Shown here: piece after piece, positions 25,576-34,212 of the stretch
Position numbering within the stretch: the stretch's first letter is position 1
How the letters are laid out: the number at the start of each line of letters is the position of its first letter
Source of the DNA: Nereida sp. MMG025
GTDB taxonomy: Bacteria > Pseudomonadota > Alphaproteobacteria > Rhodobacterales > Rhodobacteraceae
Length of the DNA: 64,000 bases
Direction of reading: 5' to 3'
NCBI RefSeq assembly: GCF_021654165.1
Contig: NZ_JAKFZN010000003.1
Location: forward strand, 453,136-517,135
Made by a program: the position numbers and the translations under genes
The notes under the pieces: model-generated
The model's input: only the letters and a program-made list of their open reading frames with translations
What the model was told of the DNA's origin: nothing
Databases searched by the model: none

Positions 25576-25821
25576 CTAGCGTTTCAACCGTGCCGCGCGT
25601 CCGCCGCGCCGCTGTTTGAGGACGGCCCCGCGTGACGGAAGCTCTGCCATAATCGCGCTGCGGGCTTCGGCGCTCATTTGGGACCAAGCGCCGATTTCGT
25701 CGATCGACCGCAGGCACCCTGTGCACAGCCGTGTTTCTGGATGGATCACGCAGATTTTGACGCAGGGGCTTTCGATTTCGGTGCGTTTCCACACCAGATT
25801 TGTTGGTATTTGCTCGCTCAT
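25576..25821 (-). CDS. DUF1289-family small Fe-S/zinc-like protein
   Basis: An 81-residue protein with the DUF1289 pattern: SPCVKIC, a short spacer, C-T-G-C-x-R and EIGAWSQMS. The four cysteines suggest a metal or Fe-S site. The family is widespread in proteobacteria and has no established role. It is the last gene of ccmI-ruvX-DUF1289, starting 1 base after the ruvX stop. Confidence 0.88.
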   Translation of the reverse strand: MSEQIPTNLVWKRTEIESPCVKICVIHPETRLCTGCLRSIDEIGAWSQMSAEARSAIMAELPSRGAVLKQRRGGRAARLKR

Positions 25822-25822
25822 G

Positions 25823-26314
25823 TTATCCCCTTAAATGCCGCAGGCGGTCCAGCGCACCTTGCAAGATATATCCGGCCGCGACGTGATCAATCACCTCTGC
25901 GCGACGTTTGCGTGTCGTATCCGCCTCAAGCAGCGCTTTTTCAGCGGCCACGGTGGAGAGCCGTTCGTCCCAAAAGGTGATCGGCATGCCTTGGAACGCG
26001 GGCAATCGGGTCAGGTTGCGGGCAAAGGCGCGGGTTGACTGGGCGCGTGCGCCTTCCGATCCGTCCATATTGCGCGGCAGACCCAATACGATCCCGCCGA
26101 TGTCGCGGTGTTGGGTGATCTGTGCCAAAGCAGCCGCATCGAGGCCGAATTTCTTGCGTTTGATGGTTTCCAGCGGCGTTGCCACGCTGAGCAGGCTGTC
26201 GCTGACAGCAACGCCTAATGTGACCGTGCCAAGATCAAGCCCCGCAATCGCGCGGAAACGGGGAAGGGCTGCGGCAAAGTCTGCAATGTCGTCGTGAATG
26301 GTGATCTCATTCAC
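25823..26314 (-). CDS. ruvX: YqgF/RuvX-family putative pre-16S rRNA nuclease
   Basis: A 163-residue RNase H-fold protein of the YqgF family, implicated in 16S rRNA 5' end maturation and named as a Holliday junction resolvase homologue. Seen are the first catalytic Asp in AGLDLGTVTLGVAVSD, IVLGLPRNMDGSEG, the Glu in FWDERLSTVAAE and the final Asp in VIDHVAAGYILQ. The GTG at 26314 overlaps the ccmI stop (GTGA) and gives the normal family length; a longer upstream reading frame is not supported. Confidence 0.92.
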   Translation of the reverse strand: MNEITIHDDIADFAAALPRFRAIAGLDLGTVTLGVAVSDSLLSVATPLETIKRKKFGLDAAALAQITQHRDIGGIVLGLPRNMDGSEGARAQSTRAFARNLTRLPAFQGMPITFWDERLSTVAAEKALLEADTTRKRRAEVIDHVAAGYILQGALDRLRHLRG

Positions 26315-27534
26315 TGTGCCACACCTGCACGCACGGCCGCTTCGCGGATCACCGAAAGGGCTTCTGGCGCGTCGGCAAAGCTGGTTTGGGCATTTTCCCA
26401 AATCGCGGCTGCGGCCTGCGTTTCGCCCAACACACCATAGGCGCCGATCAGTCGCGCCCAATCCGCGGGGGTGCCGCCTTCGGTGGCAAGGCGTTCGTTC
26501 AGCCCTTCAACCATGCCTTGGATCATCTCCATCCGCTCTTGAGGGCTCATGTCACGTGCGGCGGCGATTGCTTCGTCCGACGGGCCAGAGGGCAGGGGCG
26601 GCAATTCATAAGAGGCCCCTGCGCGGGCTGCCATCATTTCAATCTCGTCACGGATGGGGGCGACCCAAGGATCACCCGGCAGTGAGGTGTCCAGCAGCTC
26701 GCGCCAGATGCCAAAAGACAGATCGGGTCGCCCTGTTTGGGCAAACATCCGCCCCATGTAATACCGTGCCGGACCGTTTCGCGGATCCAGCTGCAACGCC
26801 ACCCCGATCTCGCGTTCGGCCTCGGGCGAGACATATCCGCCTGCGTCCAGAACCATGAAGTCAACCAGCGTGATATGATCGGTTGCCGTTGCATCCGCGC
26901 CTTTAAGGCCGATCAACCGGCGCTGCGCATCCGTGGCCGCTGCGTAATTGCCCAATCGCGCCTCGGCGCCCGCCAAAAGCCCAAGCCCCTGTGCGTCGTC
27001 CTGACGCTCTGCCACCGCTGCACGCAACTCGGCGACAAGGGTTTCAAAGCCTTCGGGCACATCCACAGGCAATGCGCCGCGCATTTGCACTTCCGCCACC
27101 GCTTCGGCCTGTGAGGGGCGCTCTTGGCGCAGCGTATCTGCGGCCTCGACACGCACGTTATGCGGCAGATCCCCGTAGCCGGGCGCGCCTTGCCAATAAT
27201 ACAAACCCATCGCGCCACCAATCACCGCGAGTGCGCCAACAACGGCCGTAGTTTGTGTCAGACCCTTGGGGGCATCTTGCGCAACCGTCGCGTTCTGGGC
27301 CTTGGCATCTGCGGCCAACAAGCGACGCGAGACTTCGGTGCGGATGGCCTCTGCCTCATCCGGGGTGACGATCCCGCGTTCCAGATCACGGTCAACCTCG
27401 GCAAGTTGGGCGCGGTAGACCTCTACGTCGAAGGCTTCAGGCGCGTCCACCTCGGCAGAGGCGCGTTTGATCATCACGCTGACAATCCAAAAAGTAACCA
27501 CAAGGGTTAAGGCGATGGTGATAAACCAGAACAC
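26311..27534 (-). CDS. ccmI: Cytochrome c biogenesis protein CcmI
   Basis: A 407-residue apocytochrome c chaperone of system I. Helix 1 is at residues 1-20. A charged cytoplasmic loop (EAFDVEVYRAQLAEVDRDLERG) is followed by helix 2 near 90-110 and a TPR-rich periplasmic domain. It presents apocytochrome c to the CcmFH heme ligation complex. The start is GTG. It lies 30 kb from ccmABCDG, as is usual in Rhodobacteraceae where ccmI is unlinked, and divides from soxB across a 199-base divergent gap. Confidence 0.9.
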   Translation of the reverse strand: MFWFITIALTLVVTFWIVSVMIKRASAEVDAPEAFDVEVYRAQLAEVDRDLERGIVTPDEAEAIRTEVSRRLLAADAKAQNATVAQDAPKGLTQTTAVVGALAVIGGAMGLYYWQGAPGYGDLPHNVRVEAADTLRQERPSQAEAVAEVQMRGALPVDVPEGFETLVAELRAAVAERQDDAQGLGLLAGAEARLGNYAAATDAQRRLIGLKGADATATDHITLVDFMVLDAGGYVSPEAEREIGVALQLDPRNGPARYYMGRMFAQTGRPDLSFGIWRELLDTSLPGDPWVAPIRDEIEMMAARAGASYELPPLPSGPSDEAIAAARDMSPQERMEMIQGMVEGLNERLATEGGTPADWARLIGAYGVLGETQAAAAIWENAQTSFADAPEALSVIREAAVRAGVAQ

Positions 27535-27611
27535 GTGGGCGGCTCTTTCCTAGCGAAGTTGCGTCAGATGTAGCTGCCCCGCGCCCGATGAGAAAGACCC
27601 CTAGGGCGCAA

Positions 27612-27672
27612 TGTCGCAAATTTGATGGAAAGGGCCGCGCAAAGCCGCTTTCTTTAGGCGCAGAATGCGACA
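27612..27672. promoter_or_regulatory. Inverted TGTCGCA / TGCGACA sites upstream of soxB
   Basis: TGTCGCA at 27612-27618 and its inverse TGCGACA at 27666-27672 face each other in the gap between ccmI and soxB, 48 bases apart. TGTCGC is a core element of sites bound by ArgR/GbdR-type AraC-family regulators in other bacteria, some of which control sarcosine or betaine genes, so regulator binding here is possible but unproven. Confidence 0.35.
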
Positions 27673-27733
27673 TAAAACACATCAACGGGGGCGCACGCGA
27701 TTCACGCGCGTCCAACACGTGGGGAACCGTGAC

Positions 27734-28978
27734 ATGAAGAAATACTCCGCTTTTGCCATCGCACGTGAGGCCGCCCGCTACCATCAGGGATGGGAACGGG
27801 CATGGGCCAAACGGGCGCCCAAAGCAAAATACGATGTCATCATCGTGGGTGCGGGCGGTCACGGCTTGGCGACCGCGTATTATCTTGGCAAAAACTTCGG
27901 GATCACAAATGTCGCGGTGATCGAAAAAGGCTGGCTTGGCGGCGGCAACACGGGCCGCAATACGACCATCATACGCTCAAACTATCTGCAGGATCCGTCG
28001 GCGGCGATCTACGAAAAGGCCCGTAGCCTGTATGAAAACCTGTCTCAGGATCTCAACTACAATATCATGTTCAGCCCGCGCGGCGTGATCATGCTGGCCC
28101 AAACCCATCACGAGGTGCGCGGCTATCAACGCACAGCGCACGCCAATGCACTGCAAGGTGTGAAAACCGAATGGATCAGCCCGAGCCAGGTCAAAAAGCT
28201 GGTGCCGATCATGAACATCGAAGGGCCGCGCTATCCTGTTCTGGGCGGGTTGTGGCAGGCCCGCGGCGGCACCGCGCGCCATGATGCGGTGGCGTGGGGC
28301 TATGCGCGGGCGTGTTCGGATATGGGAATGGACATCATCCAGCAAACCGAGGTGACGGCGATCAAGCGAGAGGGCGGCAAGGTGACAGGTGTGAGCACCA
28401 CACGTGGCGATATTGCCTGCGACAAACTCGGCATTGTTGTGGCCGGCCATTCGGGTGTGCTGGCGGATATGGCGGGCTTCCGGCTGCCGATTGAATCGGT
28501 GCCGTTGCAAGCGCTGGTGTCAGAGCCCATCAAACCCTGCATGGATGTTGTGGTCATGGCCAACACGGTTCACGGGTATATGTCGCAATCCGACAAAGGC
28601 GAAATGGTCATCGGTGGTGGCACAGACAGTCACAACGCCTATACCCAACGCGGCTCGTTCCATCATATCGAAGAAACGGTGCGCGCGCTGTGTGAGACAT
28701 TCCCGATGCTGTCGCGTCTTAAAATGCTGCGTCAGTGGGGCGGGATCGTGGATGTGACGGGGGATCGATCACCGATCCTGTCCAAAACACCGGTGGACGG
28801 TGTGTTCATCAACTGCGGATGGGGCACAGGCGGGTTCAAGGCGATCCCCGGATCAGGGTGGGGTATGGCCGAACTTATCGCCAAAGGCCATTCACCTTTG
28901 ACCGACGAATTCGGCCTTGACCGTTTCGTAGAGGGGCGTTTCATCGACGAAAGCGTCGCCGCAGGGGTGGCGCACTGA
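27734..28978 (+). CDS. soxB: Sarcosine oxidase subunit beta
   Basis: Catalytic subunit of heterotetrameric sarcosine oxidase, which oxidatively demethylates sarcosine to glycine, yielding 5,10-methylene-THF and H2O2. The 414-residue protein has the FAD-binding YDVIIVGAGGHGLATAYYLG and KGWLGGGNTGRNTT. His183 in GGTARHDAVAWGY matches the residue that covalently carries FMN in characterised enzymes. The start is set at 27734 (MKKYSAFAIAR), which matches the family N-terminus. First gene of the sox operon. Confidence 0.96.
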   Translation: MKKYSAFAIAREAARYHQGWERAWAKRAPKAKYDVIIVGAGGHGLATAYYLGKNFGITNVAVIEKGWLGGGNTGRNTTIIRSNYLQDPSAAIYEKARSLYENLSQDLNYNIMFSPRGVIMLAQTHHEVRGYQRTAHANALQGVKTEWISPSQVKKLVPIMNIEGPRYPVLGGLWQARGGTARHDAVAWGYARACSDMGMDIIQQTEVTAIKREGGKVTGVSTTRGDIACDKLGIVVAGHSGVLADMAGFRLPIESVPLQALVSEPIKPCMDVVVMANTVHGYMSQSDKGEMVIGGGTDSHNAYTQRGSFHHIEETVRALCETFPMLSRLKMLRQWGGIVDVTGDRSPILSKTPVDGVFINCGWGTGGFKAIPGSGWGMAELIAKGHSPLTDEFGLDRFVEGRFIDESVAAGVAH

Positions 28979-28986
28979 TGGGGGCT

Positions 28987-29172
28987 TCAGTCTTTTTTGC
29001 GGTTCATCTCGCCCGCCGCCGAGCCAAAGGCGATCAGATCGCTCACGTCGATCTCGCGGCCGCCGCGGGCTTCTTTGCGCCGCGCGATACCGCGTTGTTC
29101 ACGGATGAACATCACAATCACAAAGCCGATGACAACGGCTCCGAAAATAAGGGCTCCAGTGGTGCGATCCAT
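28987..29172 (-). CDS. Small single-pass membrane protein antisense within the sox operon
   Basis: A 61-residue protein with one hydrophobic helix (about residues 6-24) and a basic then acidic tail. It lies on the minus strand in the gap between soxB and soxD. AGAGGA is suitably placed before its ATG and the frame is full length with normal composition, so it is probably real. Function unknown; it could associate with a membrane partner. Its transcript would run into the 3' end of soxB antisense. Confidence 0.6.
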   Translation of the reverse strand: MDRTTGALIFGAVVIGFVIVMFIREQRGIARRKEARGGREIDVSDLIAFGSAAGEMNRKKD

Positions 29173-29191
29173 CGCAAAATCCTCTCATTGG

Positions 29192-29254
29192 TTGACACAT
29201 GTGTAAACCAAACTGGACACCCTGACCAGTCAAACTGTCTGACGCCCGTCAGAC
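29192..29254. promoter_or_regulatory. Palindromes and possible -35 element upstream of soxD
   Basis: TTGACA (29192-29197) overlaps the perfect palindrome ACACATGTGT (29195-29204). A second palindrome, GTCTGACG-CC-CGTCAGAC (29237-29254), follows. Together they could form an internal promoter/operator for soxDAG on the plus strand and the small antisense gene on the minus strand. Confidence 0.45.
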
Positions 29255-29309
29255 GCTCTGCCTACTGTATTGCCATACCCTGTTTTGGCCCCGTTTCCGA
29301 AGGTGTTTC

Positions 29310-29639
29310 ATGCTGATTTTGCACTGTCCCAACTGCGGCGTGATGGCCGACGAAACCGAACTGACCGCTGGTGGCGAGGCGCATATCAAGCGCGAAACAG
29401 TCGGATCGGATGATGCTGCGTTCGAGCAATATTTGTTCCAACGTGAAAACCCGCGCGGTGTGCATTTTGAGCGCTGGCGCCACACGTCAGGCTGCGGCAA
29501 GTGGTTCCATGCCGCACGCTGCACCGCAAGCCTTGAGGTCTTTGGCACTTATCCCGCCCAAACGGTAGAGCCGCCCAAAGAGATTACCGATAAAATAACC
29601 GCCAAGCGACCTGGCTGGTCATGGAGAAGCTTCTCATGA
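29310..29639 (+). CDS. soxD: Sarcosine oxidase subunit delta
   Basis: The 109-residue zinc-binding small subunit. The N-terminal HCPNCGVM pair and the later GCGKWFHAARC pair provide four cysteines, and the motif VHFERWRHTSGC is characteristic. It helps assemble the heterotetramer. Its end overlaps the soxA start by 4 bases (ATGA). Unusually, a 331-base gap containing an antisense gene separates it from soxB. Confidence 0.94.
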   Translation: MLILHCPNCGVMADETELTAGGEAHIKRETVGSDDAAFEQYLFQRENPRGVHFERWRHTSGCGKWFHAARCTASLEVFGTYPAQTVEPPKEITDKITAKRPGWSWRSFS

Positions 29640-32600
29640 GCACACGTCTGCAAACCAAAGGTCGCCTTGTAAACCGCGACCGCCAGATCAGTTTTTCCTT
29701 TAATGGCAAGCGCTTAAAGGCCTACGAAGGCGATACACTGGCATCGGCTTTGCTGGCCAACGATCAGATGCTTGTGGGGCGGTCCTTCAAATATCACCGC
29801 CCGCGCGGTGTTGTGGCTTCGGGCGCAGAAGAACCCAATGCGCTGGTAAATCTGGGCGAAGGGCATCGGTTTGAGCCGAACGCACGTGCCACCACCACAG
29901 AAGTGTTCGACGGGCTCAAAGCAGGATCGCAAAACCATTTCCCAAGCCTCGAATTTGACGTGGGCGCGATCAACCAGCACCTGTCGCGCTTTCTGCCTGC
30001 AGGCTTTTACTACAAGATGTTCATCCATCCGCGCCCCCTGTGGAAGCATGTCTACGAGCCGTTCATTCGCCAATCGGCGGGTCTTGGCAAAGCGCCTGAC
30101 GCCGAAACCCGCGATCCCGATACATATGAATATTTCCACGCCCACACAGATGTGTTGATCATCGGCGGCGGTGTCGCTGGCCTGACCGCCGCGCTTGCTG
30201 CGGGTCGTGCGGGCGCACAGGTCATTTTGTGCGAACAAACCGCCGATTGGGGCGGGCGGGCTGCTGTGGACGGCGATGAAATCGACGGTATGCCGGTTGA
30301 AGAGTGGATCAAGAACGCCCTGCAAGAGCTTGAAAGTATGAAAAATATCACGCTGCGCACCCGGATGATGGGGGCGGGTGTGTATGACCACGGCTATGTG
30401 CTGTGCTACGAGCGTTTGACAGATCACATTGGCCCGTCAGAAGGGCCACGCCACAGGTTGTGGAAGGTGCGTGCCAAACAGGTGGTCACCGCGACAGGGG
30501 CCATTGAGCGCCCATTGTCTTTTGCGGGTAACGACATCCCCGGCGTTATGCTGGCCAGTGCGGTGCGCGATTATGCCATCAATTACGGGGTCAGTGCAGG
30601 TGACCGCACCGTGGTTGTCACCAACAATGATGATGCTTATCGCACCGCGATTGCGATGCTGGATGCAGGCTTGTCCGTGCCTGCGGTGATTGACGTGCGC
30701 GCCACGCCCGATACCCCGTTGATCGAACGCGTGAAATCGCGCGGTGTCAGGGTGATGCAGGGCATGGCGATTGCCAAGGTCAAGGGCGGCAAGCGGGTCA
30801 CGGGGGTATCTGTCTGCAGTCAGGCCGGCGAGGGCGCAGTGCTGGAAGACATCGCCTGTGATGTGGTGGCCATGTCAGGGGGCTGGTCGCCTGTTGTGCA
30901 TCTGTGGTCGCATTGCGGTGGCAAGCTGACGTGGGACGAGGCAGGCGCGTTCTTCCGCCCTGATCCGACGCGTGCGCCCCTGAGTTTTGACGGAACCCCC
31001 TTTGTGATCGCCGCGGGCTCTGCCAATGGCGAAATGGACGAAGGCGCTGTGCTGGCGGATGCCTATACGATGGGACAAGAAGCCGCCAAGCGCGTCGGTG
31101 CCACGCCAAAAGGGGCGGCCCCCACCGCAAAAGACACAGCGCAGGCCCCACTGCTGCCCGTATGGATGATGCCGCAGGGGGCAAGCTACAAGCTGCGCTC
31201 GAAAATGTGGCTGGACTATCAAAACGATGTAAAAGTCAGCGATGTGCAACTGGCCGCGCAAGAAGGCTATGAAAGCGTTGAACATACCAAGCGCTACACC
31301 ACGCTTGGCATGGCCACGGACCAAGGTAAGCTGAGTAATATCAACGGCTTGGCTATCCTTGCGCAAGAGTTAAATGCGCCGATCCCGCAGGTGGGCACCA
31401 CCACGTTCCGCCCGCCATATACACCCATCAGCATGGGGGCGATTGCGGGCGAGGCGAAGGGTGAAATTTTCCAACCTCTGCGCCGCACTCCGATGCATGA
31501 TTGGCACGAGGCGCACGGCGTCTATTGGGAACCTGTGGGCCACTGGCGTCGGCCCTATTGCTACCCGCAAAGCGGTGAAAGCCATGAGGATGCGGTCAAC
31601 CGCGAGGTGGTGAACACCCGCGAAAACCTTGGCCTTTTGGACGCCAGCACCCTTGGCAAGCTAATTGTGAAAGGGCCTGACGCGGGCAAGTTCCTCGACA
31701 TGCTTTACACCAACATGATGAGCACCTTGAAACCGGGCCGTTGCCGTTATGGCCTGATGTGTTCGGAAAACGGCTTCTTGATGGATGACGGCGTTGTGGC
31801 GCGCATCGATGATGATACGTTTTTATGCCACACCACATCCGGCGGGGCCGATCATATCCACGCGCATATGGAAGAGTGGCTGCAAACCGAATGGTGGGAC
31901 TGGCAAGTCCATGTGGCCAATGTCACCGAGCAATATGGCCAGATCGCTGTCGTTGGCCCCAAGGCGCGTGACGTGCTGCAAAGCCTTGGCGGTATGGATG
32001 TCAGCAAAGAGGCGCTATCGTTTATGGGGTGGGCAGATGGCACGCTTGGTGGCATTCCTGTGCGCATCTTCCGCATCAGTTTTTCAGGCGAGCTGTCGTA
32101 TGAAATTGCCGTGGACGCGGGCCGCGCCCAAGAGTTATGGGAACTGCTGCATGCCAACGGGCAGCAATTTGGTGTGATGCCCTATGGCACCGAAGCCTTG
32201 CATATCCTGCGCGCCGAAAAGGGCTTTATCATGATCGGTGATGAAACGGATGGCACGGTCATTCCGCAAGACCTTGGGCTGCACTGGGCGCTATCCAAAA
32301 AGAAAGCGGATTATCTGGGCAAACGCGCGCAACAGCGCACCCATATGACCGACCCGGACCGCTGGCTACTGGTGGGCCTTGAAACCGTTGATGGCAGCGT
32401 GATCCCCGATGGCGCCTATGCGACGGGCGAGGGGACCAATGCCAATGGCCAAAAGGTTGTGCAGGGCCGGGTCACATCCACCTATTATTCCGCCAATCTC
32501 AAGCGTGGTATTGCGATGGGGCTGGTGCTGAATGGGCCTGACCGAATGGGCGAGCAGTTGACCTTCCTCAAGACGGATGGAACGGCCGTGCACGCCAGAA

Positions 32601-32650
32601 TTGTCGATCCGGTTTTTTATGACAAAGAAGGGGTGAAGCAAGATGTCTGA
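29636..32650 (+). CDS. soxA: Sarcosine oxidase subunit alpha
   Basis: A 1004-residue subunit. The N-terminal ferredoxin-like region (about 15-110) is followed by a dinucleotide-binding domain (VLIIGGGVAGLTAALAAGRAG, about residue 175) that binds NAD+, a SoxA middle region, and a C-terminal THF-binding aminomethyltransferase-like (GCV_T) half from about residue 610. It transfers the sarcosine methyl carbon to tetrahydrofolate. The ATG at 29636 is coupled to soxD; the last 8 bases overlap soxG. Confidence 0.96.
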   Translation: MSTRLQTKGRLVNRDRQISFSFNGKRLKAYEGDTLASALLANDQMLVGRSFKYHRPRGVVASGAEEPNALVNLGEGHRFEPNARATTTEVFDGLKAGSQNHFPSLEFDVGAINQHLSRFLPAGFYYKMFIHPRPLWKHVYEPFIRQSAGLGKAPDAETRDPDTYEYFHAHTDVLIIGGGVAGLTAALAAGRAGAQVILCEQTADWGGRAAVDGDEIDGMPVEEWIKNALQELESMKNITLRTRMMGAGVYDHGYVLCYERLTDHIGPSEGPRHRLWKVRAKQVVTATGAIERPLSFAGNDIPGVMLASAVRDYAINYGVSAGDRTVVVTNNDDAYRTAIAMLDAGLSVPAVIDVRATPDTPLIERVKSRGVRVMQGMAIAKVKGGKRVTGVSVCSQAGEGAVLEDIACDVVAMSGGWSPVVHLWSHCGGKLTWDEAGAFFRPDPTRAPLSFDGTPFVIAAGSANGEMDEGAVLADAYTMGQEAAKRVGATPKGAAPTAKDTAQAPLLPVWMMPQGASYKLRSKMWLDYQNDVKVSDVQLAAQEGYESVEHTKRYTTLGMATDQGKLSNINGLAILAQELNAPIPQVGTTTFRPPYTPISMGAIAGEAKGEIFQPLRRTPMHDWHEAHGVYWEPVGHWRRPYCYPQSGESHEDAVNREVVNTRENLGLLDASTLGKLIVKGPDAGKFLDMLYTNMMSTLKPGRCRYGLMCSENGFLMDDGVVARIDDDTFLCHTTSGGADHIHAHMEEWLQTEWWDWQVHVANVTEQYGQIAVVGPKARDVLQSLGGMDVSKEALSFMGWADGTLGGIPVRIFRISFSGELSYEIAVDAGRAQELWELLHANGQQFGVMPYGTEALHILRAEKGFIMIGDETDGTVIPQDLGLHWALSKKKADYLGKRAQQRTHMTDPDRWLLVGLETVDGSVIPDGAYATGEGTNANGQKVVQGRVTSTYYSANLKRGIAMGLVLNGPDRMGEQLTFLKTDGTAVHARIVDPVFYDKEGVKQDV

Positions 32651-33206
32651 GGCGGTATCGGCCCTGAAAAGTGCAGAATATCAAGGGTTTGCACGGGTAA
32701 GTGAATGTGGTTTGCGCGGCATGATCACCGTGCGGGGCGATTTGGCATCGCGCAAATTGACCAAGGCGGTTGAGGACGCAACAGGCCAACAAATGCCCAA
32801 GCCGAGAATGGTGAACACAGACGGCCCATCGGGCATTGCATGGATGTCACCTGACGAGCTGCTTGTGATGGTGCCTTACGCAGATGTCACTGGAAAACTG
32901 GCGCAAATCGACAAAGCGCTGGCAGGTGAATTTGCAATGGCCGTGAATGTCAGTGATGCACGCGCTGTATTTGCGCTGAATGGCAACGCCCGCGAGGTTT
33001 TGGCCAAACTGTCACCCGCTGATATGCGTCGCAGTGCGCTGCCTGCAGGCGAGATGCGCCGCACGCGGCTGGCACAGGTGCCGGCGGCATTTTTTGCCGA
33101 TGCCGATGATGCCTTTACGGTGGTCTGTTTTCGCTCGGTCGCGCACTATGTATTTGACCTGCTGAAGGCAGCATCTGATCCGTCCAGCGACGTAGGTTAT
33201 TTCTAA
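32643..33206 (+). CDS. soxG: Sarcosine oxidase subunit gamma
   Basis: A 187-residue subunit of the heterotetramer, with the family start LKSAEYQGFARVSECGLRGM and the C-terminal FRSVAHYVFDLLKAAS. It completes soxB-(antisense)-D-A-G and overlaps soxA by 8 bases. No strong terminator follows before sodB, 75 bases on. A linked superoxide dismutase is sensible next to an oxidase releasing reactive oxygen, although this SOD handles superoxide rather than H2O2. Confidence 0.93.
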   Translation: MSEAVSALKSAEYQGFARVSECGLRGMITVRGDLASRKLTKAVEDATGQQMPKPRMVNTDGPSGIAWMSPDELLVMVPYADVTGKLAQIDKALAGEFAMAVNVSDARAVFALNGNAREVLAKLSPADMRRSALPAGEMRRTRLAQVPAAFFADADDAFTVVCFRSVAHYVFDLLKAASDPSSDVGYF

Positions 33207-33281
33207 CGCCCCCTTGACCCGCCCCCACATGCGCCTCACATCAGGTGAAGCGAAACACAAATACCAAGAGGGGCCCGACAC

Positions 33282-33881
33282 ATGGCTTTTGAACTTCCTG
33301 ATCTTCCTTACGCGCATGATGCACTTGCTGATGCTGGCATGTCCAAAGAGACGCTGGAGTATCACCACGACCTGCACCACAAAGCCTATGTCGACAACGG
33401 CAACAAGCTGATTGCGGGCACCGAGTGGGAAAACAAGTCGATGGAAGAGATCATCGTGGGCACCTACGATGCAAACGCTGTGGCGCAAAACGGCATCTTC
33501 AACAACATCAGCCAACTTTGGAACCACAACCAGTTTTGGGAAATGATGGGCCCTGGCAAATCCTCCATGCCGTCCGAATTAGAAGCCGCACTGAAAGACA
33601 GCTTTGGGTCGGTTGATAAATTCAAAGAAGAGTTCAGCGCCGCAGGCGCGGGTCAGTTCGGCTCTGGATGGGCGTGGCTGGTCAAGGACACTGACGGCGG
33701 CCTGAAAGTGACGAAAACAGAAAACGGCGTGAACCCTGTGTGCTTTGGTCAAACAGCACTGCTTGGGTGTGACGTGTGGGAGCACAGCTACTACATTGAT
33801 TTCCGCAACAAACGCCCTGCCTATCTGACCAACTTTCTGGACAATCTGGTGAATTGGGAAAACGTTGCCAGCCGCATGTGA
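33282..33881 (+). CDS. sodB: Superoxide dismutase (Fe/Mn type)
   Basis: A 199-residue cytosolic Fe/Mn superoxide dismutase, 2 O2- to H2O2 and O2. Metal ligands lie in LEYHHDLHHKAYV (His), LWNHNQFW (His) and CDVWEHSYYIDF (Asp, His). The typical iron-SOD glutamine region is present as GAGQFGSGWAWL. It has a good GAGGGG ribosome site and is followed by a clear terminator. Confidence 0.96.
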   Translation: MAFELPDLPYAHDALADAGMSKETLEYHHDLHHKAYVDNGNKLIAGTEWENKSMEEIIVGTYDANAVAQNGIFNNISQLWNHNQFWEMMGPGKSSMPSELEAALKDSFGSVDKFKEEFSAAGAGQFGSGWAWLVKDTDGGLKVTKTENGVNPVCFGQTALLGCDVWEHSYYIDFRNKRPAYLTNFLDNLVNWENVASRM

Positions 33882-33902
33882 TTGGCAGCAACCTTGAATT
33901 TC

Positions 33903-33933
33903 AAAAGGGCAGGCCTTCGGGTCTGCCCTTTTT
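33903..33933 (+). terminator. Rho-independent terminator after sodB
   Basis: AAAAGGGCAGGCC-TTCG-GGTCTGCCCTTTTT: a stem of about 13 bp (one G-T pair) capped by a stable TTCG loop and ending in a T run. Confidence 0.9.
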
Positions 33934-33993
33934 CATTTGGGAACCATGCAAGCCACTGCGCCGTTGATCTTTTGTAACCTTATGGAGGACAGC

Positions 33994-34212
33994 ATGGCAG
34001 ATCGACACCGAAGCCAAGATGGCACCCGCGATACCGATAAATATCTTTCGGACGATGAAACCCCCAACCACCAAGGGCGCTCGGATGGTAATTTGCAAAG
34101 GCAGGTTGGCACGAAAGCGGCACTCAAACGTGCTGAAAAGGGCGAAGACGAAATCACCCGCGTTCGCAAATCCGACAAGATTTCAGCAGGCGAGGACACA
34201 CGCGATGACTAA
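33994..34212 (+). CDS. Small hydrophilic protein upstream of the host-attachment-family gene
   Basis: A 72-residue very charged protein without cysteine or membrane segments; not recognised. The ATG at 33994 follows GGAGGACAGC, a strong ribosome site. It overlaps the next gene by 8 bases, so the two are co-expressed, and the pair may work together. Probably intrinsically disordered from its composition (many Asp, Arg, Gly and Ser). Confidence 0.7.
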   Translation: MADRHRSQDGTRDTDKYLSDDETPNHQGRSDGNLQRQVGTKAALKRAEKGEDEITRVRKSDKISAGEDTRDD

